From Chryseobacterium luquanense (GTDB lineage Bacteria; Bacteroidota; Bacteroidia; Flavobacteriales; Weeksellaceae), in contig NZ_JAOVZV010000003.1 of NCBI RefSeq assembly GCF_026460945.1, forward strand, positions 186,001 through 250,000: a stretch of DNA of 64,000 bases, given 5' to 3'. Within the stretch, counting starts at the first letter, position 1; each line of letters starts with the position of its first letter. The notes beneath the pieces are model-generated. The model searched no databases, had not been told where the DNA came from, and saw nothing but the letters and a program-made list of their open reading frames with translations. The position numbers and the translations under genes were made by a program. Positions 34,177-43,763 of the stretch are shown here, in pieces.

Positions 34177-36432
34177 ATGAAAAAAATCTCACTACTTTCT
34201 TTTGGTATTTTCGCAGCTTTACAATTTGTAAATGCACAAAATATTTCTTCAAAAAAATGGGCAGACTTGTTTTCTTACAACAATGTTTTGGCGATGAAAG
34301 AAGATAACGGAAAAATCGTTGCCGCCACAGAAAACGGGATTTTTTATTATACAATTTCCACAGGAGAAATCACCAAACTTTCAAAAGCAAATGGCCTTCA
34401 CGATGTGAAAATTTCTGCTTTTGATTATAATCCACAAACGAAAATTGGTTTAGTGGGTTATCAAAACGGATCTTTGGATGTAATTACACCACAAGGTGTG
34501 GTTTATGTAGTGGATATTCCCATTGCAACCGGCTATAATGGAAGCAAAAAAATCAATCACATTTCTATAACAGGAGACAGAGCAGCTGTTTCCGTAGGTT
34601 ATGGCGTTTCTATTTTTGATTTAAAAAAGAAAGAATTTGGTGATTCTGCATTTTTTATCACCGGAGGAGTTTTTCAAGCAAGTAATGAGGCAACAATCTT
34701 AGGAAATAAAGTTTTTTCTGTAACCAATACAGGACTAAAAACTCATGAATTGAATACCACTTTCCCTGTGTTTTCGACATGGACGACAGAAATGGCAGGA
34801 AATTTTATAGATATAGATTCTGAATCTACTTTGGCATTTTCATCTGCAAATACAGCTTATGTTTACAATAACGGAACCATAACTCCTATAACTCAAACTT
34901 TTGGAGGTATTAATGATGTTGTTGTCAATTCAAGTAATATTATTGTTACTGATGGCGCAAGAATTTACACTTATAATACAAACGGAAACCCTACAGGAAC
35001 TGCTACAGTAGGAGAAGAATGCAATACTGCCACAACAATTGGTTCGAAAGTTTATGGTGGAACTGTACTTTCTGGAGTAAAAACTGAAGACAATATTATT
35101 TATAAACCTGATGGTCCGTATTTCAATTATGCTTATAAAATTAGATTATTTAATGAGAATCAACTTTTAGTTTCTACTGGAGCAAGAGCAAATGGTTATA
35201 ATGAATCGCAAGCGAACCCAAAAAATCCGGGATTTTATTATTTCACAGGTACAGAATGGGTTTATCCTTCCATTTTTGTAGGCAGTACTACTCCCTTTAA
35301 TGTCCTTGATGCTTTTCCAGATCCCGCAAATACTTCGGATGTCTTTTTTACTAATTATTTTACATCACCATGGGGAGGACACGGTATTTACAAAATGAAA
35401 CACAATAGCACCTCCAAGAATTTTGATTTTGTAAAACGTTACGATTTAGGAGCGCCGGATGGATATAGTAAGAGACCTGTTGGTTTTACTTCGGATGATC
35501 AAAATAATCTTTTTGCAACAATTGCTTATTCTGGTTCGTCTGCGGCTTTAGCATTTTATGACAGAACTACAGACAGTTTTTTATTGAAAGATCTTAATAC
35601 AAGTGCAGGAGTACAATTTCCAGTATTTAGCAATGATTTACTGTGGATTCCTATACCCAGAACAACTAATTTTTTAGTTTATGACACTAAAAAAACAGCA
35701 AGTCTTTCTGATGACACCCAATATTTACTAGATCAATCGAATGGTCTTCCAGATGCCTCAATTTCTTTTTCTATGGATAAATCTGGTGACGCTTGGATTG
35801 GCGCTCAAAACGGATTAAGGATTCTTCCAAATGCTGCGAGTGAAGTAAAAAATGATCCACAGTTAGAACCTATTGTTATAGAACAAGGTAATCTGGCTGA
35901 AGAGCTTTTCAGAGATTCTGTCATTTTACAGATTGAAGTTGATGGTGGAAATCAAAAATGGGTATCTGTAGAAGATGGTGGCGTTTATTATCTATCAGCT
36001 TCGGGAGAACAAACCATAATGCATTTCACAAAAGACAATTCTCCTCTTCCGACCAATACCGTAACAGATATTAAAGTAGATAAGAAAACAGGAAAAGTTT
36101 ATTTTGTAACTTTTGATGGTATTGTAACCTACCAAGGAAATGTGGCAGATGTAACTTCAAATTTCGGGAACGTTTTGGTATATCCGAATCCTGTCGTTTA
36201 TTCTCAGTTTAAAGGAAATGTAACGATTAAAGGTTTAGCTGAAAAAACAAATATCAGAATTACCGATGCAGCAGGTAATCTTGTGCATTCTGCGATTGCA
36301 AGAACCGGATATTACGAATGGAATCTTAATAACCAAAAAGGAAAAAGAGTTGCTTCCGGAATTTATTTTGTTTTAATGACCAATGAAGACGGCTCAGATA
36401 AAGCTACAGCAAAAATAGCGGTAGTGAATTAA
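34177..36432 (+). CDS. porZ: T9SS anionic-LPS attachment protein PorZ
   Basis: A 751-residue protein: signal peptide (FGIFAALQFVNAQ), a first beta-propeller (about residues 40-330), a second propeller (about 340-640) and a C-terminal immunoglobulin-like T9SS sorting-type domain (NVLVYPNPVVYSQF, then TNIRITDAAGNLVHS and SGIYFVLMT). The arrangement is that of PorZ of the T9SS attachment complex, which binds A-LPS and delivers it to the sortase PorU. The start of recO overlaps its stop, so the pair shares a transcript. Confidence 0.85.
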   Translation: MKKISLLSFGIFAALQFVNAQNISSKKWADLFSYNNVLAMKEDNGKIVAATENGIFYYTISTGEITKLSKANGLHDVKISAFDYNPQTKIGLVGYQNGSLDVITPQGVVYVVDIPIATGYNGSKKINHISITGDRAAVSVGYGVSIFDLKKKEFGDSAFFITGGVFQASNEATILGNKVFSVTNTGLKTHELNTTFPVFSTWTTEMAGNFIDIDSESTLAFSSANTAYVYNNGTITPITQTFGGINDVVVNSSNIIVTDGARIYTYNTNGNPTGTATVGEECNTATTIGSKVYGGTVLSGVKTEDNIIYKPDGPYFNYAYKIRLFNENQLLVSTGARANGYNESQANPKNPGFYYFTGTEWVYPSIFVGSTTPFNVLDAFPDPANTSDVFFTNYFTSPWGGHGIYKMKHNSTSKNFDFVKRYDLGAPDGYSKRPVGFTSDDQNNLFATIAYSGSSAALAFYDRTTDSFLLKDLNTSAGVQFPVFSNDLLWIPIPRTTNFLVYDTKKTASLSDDTQYLLDQSNGLPDASISFSMDKSGDAWIGAQNGLRILPNAASEVKNDPQLEPIVIEQGNLAEELFRDSVILQIEVDGGNQKWVSVEDGGVYYLSASGEQTIMHFTKDNSPLPTNTVTDIKVDKKTGKVYFVTFDGIVTYQGNVADVTSNFGNVLVYPNPVVYSQFKGNVTIKGLAEKTNIRITDAAGNLVHSAIARTGYYEWNLNNQKGKRVASGIYFVLMTNEDGSDKATAKIAVVN

Positions 36433-37118
36433 TGACTTCTCAAAAAGGATTTTTACTCTCATTTATAAAATATGGCGAAAACGATGCAGTTCTTCATTGT
36501 TTTACCGAAGAAGATGGTTTTCAAACGTATTTTTTGAAAGGAATTTACAGCAAAAAAAACAAGAAAAAAGCTTTTTTACTTCCACTGAATAAACTCAATT
36601 TTTCTGTTAACTCAGGAAGAAGTACCGGAATTCAAACTGTTTCAAAATTTGAAATGGTGGAAATAAATGATGTCTACACAGATATTAAAGCCAATACGGT
36701 GATATTTTTTATTGCAGATTTTCTGAATCAGGTTTTGAGACATGAAAATAAAAATCCGGCAATATTTAATGCGATCGATGAATTTATTCACCAATTGAGC
36801 TTGGAAAATTATCGCTCACATCTTATTTTTTTAATTAAAATTTTAAAAATCCAGGGCGTTGCACCACTTTTAGGAGACGGAAATTATCTTGATCCAGAAA
36901 CCGGAACTTTTTCAAATCTTGGAACTCATCATTTCTTCGACAGCGAAAATTCCATGCTTTGGAAAATGATTTTATCTTCTTCAAATCCTTATGAAATTAA
37001 AATTCCACAGGTTTTAAGGAAGAATTTTCTGGATAGTTTGCTGGTTTATTATCATTATCACATTACGGATTTCAAAACGCCCAATTCACTTGAAATTATT
37101 CAGCAGATTTTTGAATAG
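36432..37118 (+). CDS. recO: DNA repair protein RecO
   Basis: A 228-residue RecO of the RecFOR pathway, which loads RecA on gapped DNA. The N-terminal OB-fold region (GFLLSFIKYGENDAVLHCFTEEDGF) and helical C-terminal part (RSHLIFLIKILKIQGVAPLL) fit the family; the zinc cysteines of some RecO are absent, as is common in Bacteroidota. The ATG overlaps the porZ stop by one base (TTAATG). Its 3' end is convergent with the SDR gene. Confidence 0.9.
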   Translation: MTSQKGFLLSFIKYGENDAVLHCFTEEDGFQTYFLKGIYSKKNKKKAFLLPLNKLNFSVNSGRSTGIQTVSKFEMVEINDVYTDIKANTVIFFIADFLNQVLRHENKNPAIFNAIDEFIHQLSLENYRSHLIFLIKILKIQGVAPLLGDGNYLDPETGTFSNLGTHHFFDSENSMLWKMILSSSNPYEIKIPQVLRKNFLDSLLVYYHYHITDFKTPNSLEIIQQIFE

Positions 37119-37119
37119 A

Positions 37120-37929
37120 TTATCCACCGTTTGAAAAACTTTCAAGACTAGTCATTCCACCATCGATGAAAATACTGGTTCCTGAAATATAATCAGCCAA
37201 ATCACTCGCCAAGAAAGCCGCCAGATTTCCAACATCTTCAGGTTGACCGATTCTGTTATACGGAATCAATTTCATCAAGTCATTCATCGCTTCAGGAGTT
37301 TCCCACGCATCTTTATTAATTGGGGTTTGAATTGCTCCCGGACAAATTGAATTGACTCTAATCTTATCTGCACCGTGTTCCTGAGCTAAAGTCTGCATCA
37401 ACATTTTTATTGCACCTTTACTTGCAGCATAATTCGCATGACCTGCCCAAGGAATAATTTCGTGAACTGAACTGATATGAATTATTTTTCCGCAGGCAAC
37501 GGAACGGGTTTTATCAATTCCGCGGCGTAGAAATTCTTTAATAGCCTCTCTTGAGCATAAAAACTGTCCACGAAGATTTACTCCCATCACAGCATCCCAT
37601 TCTTCAACTGTCATATCGATGAATTTTGCATCTTTCTGAATTCCTGCATTATTAATTAAGATATCAACCGTTCCGTAAGTAGAAATTACGTCTGCAAACA
37701 TTTTCACAACTTCATTTTCTCTGGAAACATCGCATCGGTAAACCATTCCGTTTCCACCGTTTTCCTGAATTTCGTCTAAAACTTTTTGGGCTTCATCTTT
37801 AGATTTTTCAGATGAATGATTGATAACGACCGTTGCTCCGGCTGAAGCGATTGATTTTGCAATTCCGGTTCCGATTCCGCTTGATGCACCGGTAATAATG
37901 GCGACTTGATTTCTTAATGAAACTTCCAT
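37120..37929 (-). CDS. SDR family oxidoreductase (glucose 1-dehydrogenase type)
   Basis: A 269-residue classical short-chain dehydrogenase. Cofactor motif TGASSGIG (residues 14-21), INNAG near residue 92, the catalytic Ser in HISSVHEI and YAASKGA (Y-x3-K) near residue 168-174, and SICPGAIQTP after it. The length and motif spacing fit glucose 1-dehydrogenase-like SDRs of cyclic substrate type. The real substrate is not shown by sequence. It stands at the end of a minus-strand run. Confidence 0.88.
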   Translation of the reverse strand: MEVSLRNQVAIITGASSGIGTGIAKSIASAGATVVINHSSEKSKDEAQKVLDEIQENGGNGMVYRCDVSRENEVVKMFADVISTYGTVDILINNAGIQKDAKFIDMTVEEWDAVMGVNLRGQFLCSREAIKEFLRRGIDKTRSVACGKIIHISSVHEIIPWAGHANYAASKGAIKMLMQTLAQEHGADKIRVNSICPGAIQTPINKDAWETPEAMNDLMKLIPYNRIGQPEDVGNLAAFLASDLADYISGTSIFIDGGMTSLESFSNGG

Positions 37930-37995
37930 ATTTTGATTTTATGATGTTTAAAATCAATTGAAAGTATCACGCCAAACTTATTGTTTAATTTTAAT

Positions 37996-38481
37996 TTAAT
38001 CTAAAATTTTTGACATCACAAACTGCGGTCCACTTCTACCGTCTATTTTTTTGCCATTATAAACGTATCCTTGTTTTAAGTAAATTTGAAAAGCTAAATC
38101 ATTTCTTTCATTGACGGATAAAACAATTTCATTACAATCTTTATCATGCTGCTTAACAAAATCGTCCATCGCAATCATGGCAGATTTTCCGATTCCTTTT
38201 CCCTGAAAATCAGGATTTATTGATAACGAACGAAGCAGAACAGCATCAGAATTATCCGTCATTTGAAGTTTGTCATCACCAAAATCTAAAACACAAAATC
38301 CTGCTACCTTTTCATTATAAAAAATTGTAATCGGATAAGCAAAAAAGTCGTCGTTCTGATTTCTTGCTTCAATTTTTTCCAAAGCCTGTTTTGGCAACGA
38401 AGAATATTGCGCCTGAATTTCATCTAAGTTATAATTTAATTCAGATAAATCTTTTGGTTCAAAAAATTGTAATTTCACCAT
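37996..38481 (-). CDS. GNAT family N-acetyltransferase
   Basis: A 161-residue acetyltransferase. Motif A is seen in RSLSINPDFQGKGIGKSAMIAMDDF near residue 85-110, followed by NEIVLSVNERNDLAFQIYLKQGY. The gene lies 3 bp downstream of the DUF1684 gene on the same strand and is likely co-transcribed with it. Acceptor unknown. Confidence 0.85.
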   Translation of the reverse strand: MVKLQFFEPKDLSELNYNLDEIQAQYSSLPKQALEKIEARNQNDDFFAYPITIFYNEKVAGFCVLDFGDDKLQMTDNSDAVLLRSLSINPDFQGKGIGKSAMIAMDDFVKQHDKDCNEIVLSVNERNDLAFQIYLKQGYVYNGKKIDGRSGPQFVMSKILD

Positions 38482-38484
38482 AAC

Positions 38485-39114
38485 TTAATGATGATAAATA
38501 TCGTCGTACATCACTCCTGCCCTGATTTCCACAGGAAGTTTATTTTCTTCGGGAACAATCGGGCAATTGTAATCATAGGCATTATACGCACAGAAAGGCT
38601 GATAAGACTGATTAAAATCTAAAACAATCGAATTGCCTTTCGGAATTTTTAAATCCATATATTTCCCGCCGCCGTAAGTTTCTTTTTGATTGGTTTCGTC
38701 GCGGAAAGGAAGAAAAAGATGATCTTTATATTTCTCCATTTTCATTAAATCTAAACTTTGATAAATAGTCAAAGTATAAGATTTTCCGTCTAATGAAAAA
38801 GTAGCTTTACCAAATTCCTGATATAATTTTGACTTTCCTGAAGAAGTTGGCAAATCAAAAGGTTGAGGGTTATCATTTTTAACAAATTTCGCAGTTACAC
38901 GATATTTCAAATCGATTGGAAAGAACGGATGTTGCTTGAAATTTGTATAATTATCTCCACGTAAAGGTGTTTCTTTTTTATCGAGATATTCTTTATTTAA
39001 ATCTGTCTGAAATTTTTTAATCTCTATAATTTCTTTTGAATTACCTGTTTTTTTCTTTTGAGAAAACATTAACAACGGAAAAACAGCCAAAAGAATCAAT
39101 ATAATTTTCTTCAT
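38485..39114 (-). CDS. DUF1684 family exported protein
   Basis: A 209-residue protein with a signal peptide (MKKIILILLAVFPLLMFSQ). The DUF1684 signature is at the C-terminus: DFNQSYQPFCAYNAYDYNCPIVPEEN and PVEIRAGVMY. Function of this family is unknown; a role at the envelope is likely from the signal peptide. It follows a 130-residue hypothetical gene by 17 bp. Confidence 0.82.
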   Translation of the reverse strand: MKKIILILLAVFPLLMFSQKKKTGNSKEIIEIKKFQTDLNKEYLDKKETPLRGDNYTNFKQHPFFPIDLKYRVTAKFVKNDNPQPFDLPTSSGKSKLYQEFGKATFSLDGKSYTLTIYQSLDLMKMEKYKDHLFLPFRDETNQKETYGGGKYMDLKIPKGNSIVLDFNQSYQPFCAYNAYDYNCPIVPEENKLPVEIRAGVMYDDIYHH

Positions 39115-39131
39115 TTTAGTTTAAATTAAAT

Positions 39132-39524
39132 TTACTCTGAAATCTTAATTCTATAAATATCTGATGAATTTCTTTTGATTGATTTCACAAAAAATCCGCC
39201 TTCTTCGGGAATTTCTTCTTTAAAATCAAAACTTTTACAATCTTTCGGCAAACCTGAAAAAACCAAGGTAAACCAAAAATCTTTCATAAACGGAACGGGA
39301 GTCCAGTTTGGAAAAATACTGATATTTTCAGCGTGAATCAATTTACTTTTATGAGAAGAATTCTGATCAATAAGAACGGTTGAATTCCAAATTCTGATTA
39401 AATTACCTAAAAACGGTGACGCTGGAAAACAACAATGCACAATTACCTGTTTCTCTTCTTCAATTTTTGTCTGAAGAGATTCTAAGATTTCCTGTGCAAT
39501 AATAGGTTTTGTAAGTACGTCCAT
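39132..39524 (-). CDS. Conserved hypothetical protein
   Basis: A 130-residue cytoplasmic protein, no signal peptide, family not recognised. It has a C-terminal basic tail (SIKRNSSDIYRIKIS) and a central segment with two Cys (VIVHCCFPASPFLGN) that could bind metal, though other residues needed are not seen. First gene in a small minus-strand run with DUF1684 and GNAT genes; the AT-rich inverted repeat at 39531-39604 lies just upstream. Confidence 0.55.
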   Translation of the reverse strand: MDVLTKPIIAQEILESLQTKIEEEKQVIVHCCFPASPFLGNLIRIWNSTVLIDQNSSHKSKLIHAENISIFPNWTPVPFMKDFWFTLVFSGLPKDCKSFDFKEEIPEEGGFFVKSIKRNSSDIYRIKISE

Positions 39525-39530
39525 CTTTTT

Positions 39531-39604
39531 ATGAGTAATATAGTAATTGGTAATAAATAATAAGGCATCACAAAATTACTTATTACTCATGACCAATTAC
39601 TCAT
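39531..39604. repeat. Intergenic inverted repeat
   Basis: Nested arms: ATGAGTAA (39531-39538) / TTACTCAT (39597-39604) and TAATTGGT (39544-39551) / ACCAATTA (39592-39599), with ATAATAAG / CTTATTAC closer in. The words TAATTGG and ATTACTCAT recur loosely near 48110, consistent with a dispersed small repeat. It lies between mqo and a hypothetical gene. Confidence 0.5.
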
Positions 39605-39606
39605 AT

Positions 39607-41112
39607 TTAATGTTTAAGTTCTAATTTCTCTTTACTGTTTGCTCTTACTTGTTTTGTAAGTTCAGGATTTTCAGATAATTTTTGACCGTAAGAAGGAATC
39701 ATTTCCAGCAACTTATCTTTCCATTCATCATGAAGTTTTTCAGGAAAACATTTTTCTAAAACATTTAACATTGCGTAAACAGCTGTTGAAGCTCCAGGAG
39801 AAGCTCCTAAAAGAGAGGCAATTGTTCCTTTATCATTTACAACGACTTCAGTTCCGAATTCTAACTTCCCTCCATTTTTTTCATCTTTTTTGATAATCTG
39901 AACACGCTGTCCTGCAACTTTCAATTCCCAATCTTCTTCTTTCGCATCTTTTACAAACTCCCTTAGATGCTGAATTCTCTGAGCTTTTGTCATCGCAACC
40001 TGCTGAATCAGATATTTCGTCAACGGAATATTGTGCCACCAAGCTCCAAATAATGAACGAAGATTTTTTGTATTGACACTTTCAGGTAAATCGAGATAAC
40101 TTCCTTCTTTTAAAAATTTAGTAGAAAAACCAGCGAACGGACCGAAAAGCAATGCTTTTTTACCATCAATAATTCTTAAATCCAAATGTGGAACCGACAT
40201 TGGAGGTGCATCAACGGTTGCCTGAGTGTAAACTTTCGCCTGATGTTGCTCTACCAATTCCTGATTATGCGTAACGAGCCATTCTCCGGAAACCGGAAAA
40301 CCACCATAACCTTCACTTTCTTTAATATCCGAACTGTCGAGTAACGGCAATGCATAACCTCCCGCTCCAATGAAAACAAAATCGGCAACAACCTCCTGTT
40401 TATGTCTGTTAATACGGTCTTTTACTTTCATTTCCCACTTTCCGTCTTCTCTTGGATCGATATCTTTTACTTCATGATACAGGAAAACTTCCACGTGAGA
40501 ATCTTCCAAAAGATGACGTCCCATTTTTCTTGTAAGGCTTCCGAAATTTACATCAGTTCCCAAATCCATTTTTGTGGCAGCTAAAACTTCAGATTGATTT
40601 CTTTTACTCATTACCAAAGGAATCCATTCTCTTAGTTTATTGTGGTCAGTAGAGAATTCCATATCTGAAAACAATGGTGAATCTTTCATTGCTTCATGCC
40701 TTTTCTGAAGATATTCTGCATCTTTTTCACCAAAAACCAAACTCATGTGCGCACAAGAATTGATAAACTCCTGCGGATTTTGAATATATTTTTTATCTAT
40801 TAAATAAGACCAAAACTGTTTTGAAATTTCAAACTGTTCTGCAATTTTTTCAGCTTTTGAAATATCAACCGTTCCATCTTCTTTTTCGGGAGTATAATTG
40901 AGTTCACAAAATGCAGAATGCCCTGTTCCGGCGTTATTCCAGGCTGCGGTGCTTTCTTTGGCAAACCTTCCAAGCCTTTCAAAAATTGCTATATCTAAAT
41001 TGGGATCAAACTCATGAAGTAAAGTGGCTAAAGTAACACTCATAATTCCTCCTCCAATCAATACCACATCATATTTTGGTTTGGGAGTTCTGTTTATAAT
41101 TTGCTGTGACAT
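39607..41112 (-). CDS. mqo: Malate:quinone oxidoreductase
   Basis: A peripheral membrane FAD enzyme that oxidises malate to oxaloacetate and passes electrons to (mena)quinone, replacing or joining NAD malate dehydrogenase. The 501 residues are a normal length. Motifs are the FAD-binding VLIGGGIMSVTLATLL near residue 16-31, NAGTGHSAFCELNYTP near residue 60-75, and FIGAGGYALPLL. The gene is isolated: upstream is the 357-bp gap to gpsA. Confidence 0.94.
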   Translation of the reverse strand: MSQQIINRTPKPKYDVVLIGGGIMSVTLATLLHEFDPNLDIAIFERLGRFAKESTAAWNNAGTGHSAFCELNYTPEKEDGTVDISKAEKIAEQFEISKQFWSYLIDKKYIQNPQEFINSCAHMSLVFGEKDAEYLQKRHEAMKDSPLFSDMEFSTDHNKLREWIPLVMSKRNQSEVLAATKMDLGTDVNFGSLTRKMGRHLLEDSHVEVFLYHEVKDIDPREDGKWEMKVKDRINRHKQEVVADFVFIGAGGYALPLLDSSDIKESEGYGGFPVSGEWLVTHNQELVEQHQAKVYTQATVDAPPMSVPHLDLRIIDGKKALLFGPFAGFSTKFLKEGSYLDLPESVNTKNLRSLFGAWWHNIPLTKYLIQQVAMTKAQRIQHLREFVKDAKEEDWELKVAGQRVQIIKKDEKNGGKLEFGTEVVVNDKGTIASLLGASPGASTAVYAMLNVLEKCFPEKLHDEWKDKLLEMIPSYGQKLSENPELTKQVRANSKEKLELKH

Positions 41113-41321
41113 TCTGTGAAATTTTATACTAATTTCGGGAAAAGTTTTAGATTAACAGGGATATTTAATGATTTTTAACATCGGAATTTACATCTGAAAA
41201 TAACGGCGTTTTCTGGTAAAATACTCATATTATTTCAAAAATAAACTGTGAGTTTAAGAAAAAAAATATAATAAATGGGGCAATTTAAACGATCAAATGA
41301 AATCCTCGAAAGGATTATAAT

Positions 41322-41361
41322 AAAAGCTCCCGTCGATTTACACAAATCCACGAGAGCTTTT
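41322..41361 (-). terminator. Second gpsA-side hairpin (possible terminator or small-RNA end)
   Basis: AAAAGCTC / GAGCTTTT outer stem with an inner CGTCGATTT / AAATCCACG stem (one mismatch) and ACAC loop. On the minus strand it ends in TTTTATT. Longer than an ordinary terminator. Confidence 0.55.
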
Positions 41362-41363
41362 AG

Positions 41364-41404
41364 AAAAAGCAGGCCTGCAATTTTGAAAAGCTCGCCTGCT
41401 TTTT
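41364..41404 (-). terminator. Terminator after gpsA
   Basis: AAAAGCAGGC / GCCTGCTTTT, 10-bp stem, reading into TTTTTC on the minus strand; 66 bp after the gpsA stop. Confidence 0.7.
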
Positions 41405-41469
41405 AATTTTGCTTAGTTAGCTTTTTATTCAAACAGTTTTAAGAATGAATTATGATAATATTTTAACTA

Positions 41470-42510
41470 TTAATCAAGCTTTGTTGTCAGTTTTTTAAAC
41501 TGTTTTTCGGCATTTTTTCCTTCGTATAAGATTCCGTAAATGGTATCGATAATAGGAAGTTTTAAGCCTTTTTCTTTAGATGTTTTATAAATGGAATCTG
41601 CTGCGTAATATCCTTCCGCAATCATGTTCATCGACTGGATCGCGGATTTTACCGTATAACCTTTTCCAATTAAATTTCCTAAGTTTCTGTTTCTTGAAAA
41701 TAATGAATATGCCGTAACGAGCAAATCTCCCAAATAAGCACTTTCGTTGACATCTCTAGGTGCTTCATAAATAGCTTCAAGGAAAATTTCCATCTCACGG
41801 ATGGCATTTGAAACGAAAACCGCAGTAAAGTTGTCTCCGTAACCTAAACCGCTTGCAATTCCGGCTCCAATGGCGAAAATATTTTTTAGTATTGCACTAT
41901 ACTCGTTTCCTAAAATATCTTTACTTGACTGTACTTTTATAAAATCTGAATTGAAAATATCTACCAATTTTTGAGAAGTTTCGTCTTCAACAGTTGCAAC
42001 GGTAAGATAAGAAAGTCTTTCCATCGCCACCTCTTCTGCGTGACAAGGTCCTGCAATTACTGCTTGATTTCTAAAACCAATCTGAAATTCTTCTTTCAAA
42101 TAATGTGCAACCACATCGTTCACTTTAGGAATAATCCCCTTAATTGCAGAAACGAAAATTTTATCTTTATAGTCGCAATTCATTTTATCTAAAGTATCGG
42201 AAAGATAAATAGATGGAGTTGCCAAAACAACAATATCACAAGCTGTAACGAGCTCGTTAACATCTGTTGTCAGTTTTAAATTTTTAAGATTAAAATTTAC
42301 TGCTGTAAGATAGGTAGGATTGTGTCCTCGAAGTTCAATTGCTCCTTTTACAAACTCATTTCTCACGCACCAATGTACGGTTTTACAGTTTTCAACAAGC
42401 ATTTTTACGATTGCCGTTGCAAAACTTCCGCTACCCACAACGCCTACTTTGACATCGTTTTTGGTATTTTTTGCAGTTGAAGAATCTGAGCTGATTTTCT
42501 TTTTCGCCAT
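41470..42510 (-). CDS. gpsA: Glycerol-3-phosphate dehydrogenase (NAD(P)+)
   Basis: Makes sn-glycerol-3-phosphate from dihydroxyacetone phosphate for phospholipid synthesis; cytoplasmic. The 346-residue protein has an N-terminal Rossmann motif GVVGSGSFATAIVKML near residue 22-37, SAIKGIIP near residue 130, and the catalytic region with LGNEYSAILKNIFAIGAGI near residue 204-222, ending in the domain that binds the substrate. A -7 box (CAAATATA on the plus strand) lies 17 bp upstream of the start. It is divergent from the M23 peptidase gene. Confidence 0.94.
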   Translation of the reverse strand: MAKKKISSDSSTAKNTKNDVKVGVVGSGSFATAIVKMLVENCKTVHWCVRNEFVKGAIELRGHNPTYLTAVNFNLKNLKLTTDVNELVTACDIVVLATPSIYLSDTLDKMNCDYKDKIFVSAIKGIIPKVNDVVAHYLKEEFQIGFRNQAVIAGPCHAEEVAMERLSYLTVATVEDETSQKLVDIFNSDFIKVQSSKDILGNEYSAILKNIFAIGAGIASGLGYGDNFTAVFVSNAIREMEIFLEAIYEAPRDVNESAYLGDLLVTAYSLFSRNRNLGNLIGKGYTVKSAIQSMNMIAEGYYAADSIYKTSKEKGLKLPIIDTIYGILYEGKNAEKQFKKLTTKLD

Positions 42511-42526
42511 AATTGAAATTGATGTG

Positions 42527-42534
42527 CAAATATA
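42527..42534 (-). promoter_or_regulatory. -7 box of gpsA
   Basis: Reads TATATTTG on the minus strand, exact TAnnTTTG, 17 bp before the ATG; no clear -33 TTG. Confidence 0.5.
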
Positions 42535-42686
42535 TTAAAACAAAGAAATATCAGAAATTATGCCATCAAATTATCAACCTTATTTTTAAAATTTAACATT
42601 CTCACACAATTAAACAATTAAAAGACCGTTTATTAGAAGTATTTATAAATTTTCGTTAAGAATAATGCCAAAAGTTTATTTTTAAC

Positions 42687-42694
42687 TAAATTTG
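42687..42694 (+). promoter_or_regulatory. -7 box of the M23 peptidase gene
   Basis: TAAATTTG, exact TAnnTTTG, 40 bp upstream of the ATG at 42734; no -33 TTG at normal spacing. Confidence 0.45.
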
Positions 42695-42733
42695 CACCCT
42701 TAAAACCTTTTTTAAATTCTAAGAGAAAGAAAA

Positions 42734-43750
42734 ATGAAGAAATTTTTAGGAAGCAAAAAGAAAGTAACAGTCCTGATTGGGGGACTTTCACTTGTCGTTT
42801 TTGCACAAAGTATTTTCATTGCCAAATTGTTTTCGGAAAAAGACAACAGAAACTATGAAGTAAATTTGGTAAAAATTAATACAGAAAAAGACAGCGTTGA
42901 TTATCTGAAAATGAAAACCGATCTAGGTTTAGTAGATCAAACAGTTTCACAACTCAATTCTTTTTTGAAATCAAAAGATATTAAGAACGAAAAACTAATG
43001 GTTCTTGATAATGACAGTATCTCAAACTCAATTTATCTGGCAAAACAATCAAACAGATACAGTGAATATCTGATGAATCTTCAGGAAAAACTAATGCAGG
43101 TTCCTTTGGGAATGCCGACTGAAGGTTATATTTCGTCAAATTTCGGAATCAGAAAAAATCCTATTCCTTTTAAAACGGTTTTTGCTTCTGTAAAACCAAT
43201 TGCAGAGTCAAATGCAAATGTTGTAGCAGCTACTTCTAAGCCTGAAGTAAAAGCTGTACCGGTAGAAAAAATCATTGAAGTAACCGACAGCTACGGAAAT
43301 AAAAGGGAAGTAAAAGTAATGGTCACTCCAAAAACTGCGAGTACAGCAGTTTCTGCTCCGGTAAATTCAACTGCAAAAAATGCAGTTGCGTCTAAAGTTC
43401 CAACTGAAAAGAATAATGCTCCTGCAGAAGCTGATCAGATGCAGTTTCACAAAGGTTTGGATATTGCCGTAGCTTTCGGATCTGATGTTGTAGCAACTGC
43501 AGCCGGAACTGTGATTTTTTCTGGGCAGAAAGGCGGTTACGGAAATTGCGTAATTGTTTCCCACGGAAATGGCTTGGCAACACTTTACGGACATCTTTCG
43601 CAACTGGTTGCAAGAACCAATGAAAAAGTGAAAGTTGGACAAGTTATCGCAAAATCAGGAAACTCAGGACGTTCTACAGGACCACATTTGCATTATGAAG
43701 TGCATAAAAACAATTCGCCTGTGAACCCTAAATTGTTTATGAATTTATAA
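42734..43750 (+). CDS. M23 family peptidoglycan endopeptidase, membrane-anchored
   Basis: A 338-residue protein anchored by one N-terminal membrane segment (about residues 12-30), with its body in the periplasm. After a helical stalk and a Pro/Ala/Lys/Val-rich linker (about 155-230) comes the LytM/M23 zinc metallopeptidase domain: HKGLDIAVAFGSDV, GYGNCVIVSHGNGLATLYGHLS and HLHYEVHKNN. The zinc ligands are the His and Asp in HKGLD and the HxH in PHLHYE. The family cleaves peptide cross-bridges or activates cell division. It ends at a very strong terminator. Confidence 0.9.
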   Translation: MKKFLGSKKKVTVLIGGLSLVVFAQSIFIAKLFSEKDNRNYEVNLVKINTEKDSVDYLKMKTDLGLVDQTVSQLNSFLKSKDIKNEKLMVLDNDSISNSIYLAKQSNRYSEYLMNLQEKLMQVPLGMPTEGYISSNFGIRKNPIPFKTVFASVKPIAESNANVVAATSKPEVKAVPVEKIIEVTDSYGNKREVKVMVTPKTASTAVSAPVNSTAKNAVASKVPTEKNNAPAEADQMQFHKGLDIAVAFGSDVVATAAGTVIFSGQKGGYGNCVIVSHGNGLATLYGHLSQLVARTNEKVKVGQVIAKSGNSGRSTGPHLHYEVHKNNSPVNPKLFMNL

Positions 43751-43763
43751 TTTAATTGTTAGT

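Larger units (their letters stand above)
41113..41469. other. 357-bp intergenic region with two strong hairpins
   Basis: No gene of meaningful length. The half next to mqo is AT-rich with nothing I can name. The half next to gpsA holds two back-to-back hairpins (41322-41361 and 41364-41404) plus a small AATCC/GGATT hairpin at 41301-41316. The compact run of three stems could also be a small RNA. Confidence 0.5.
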
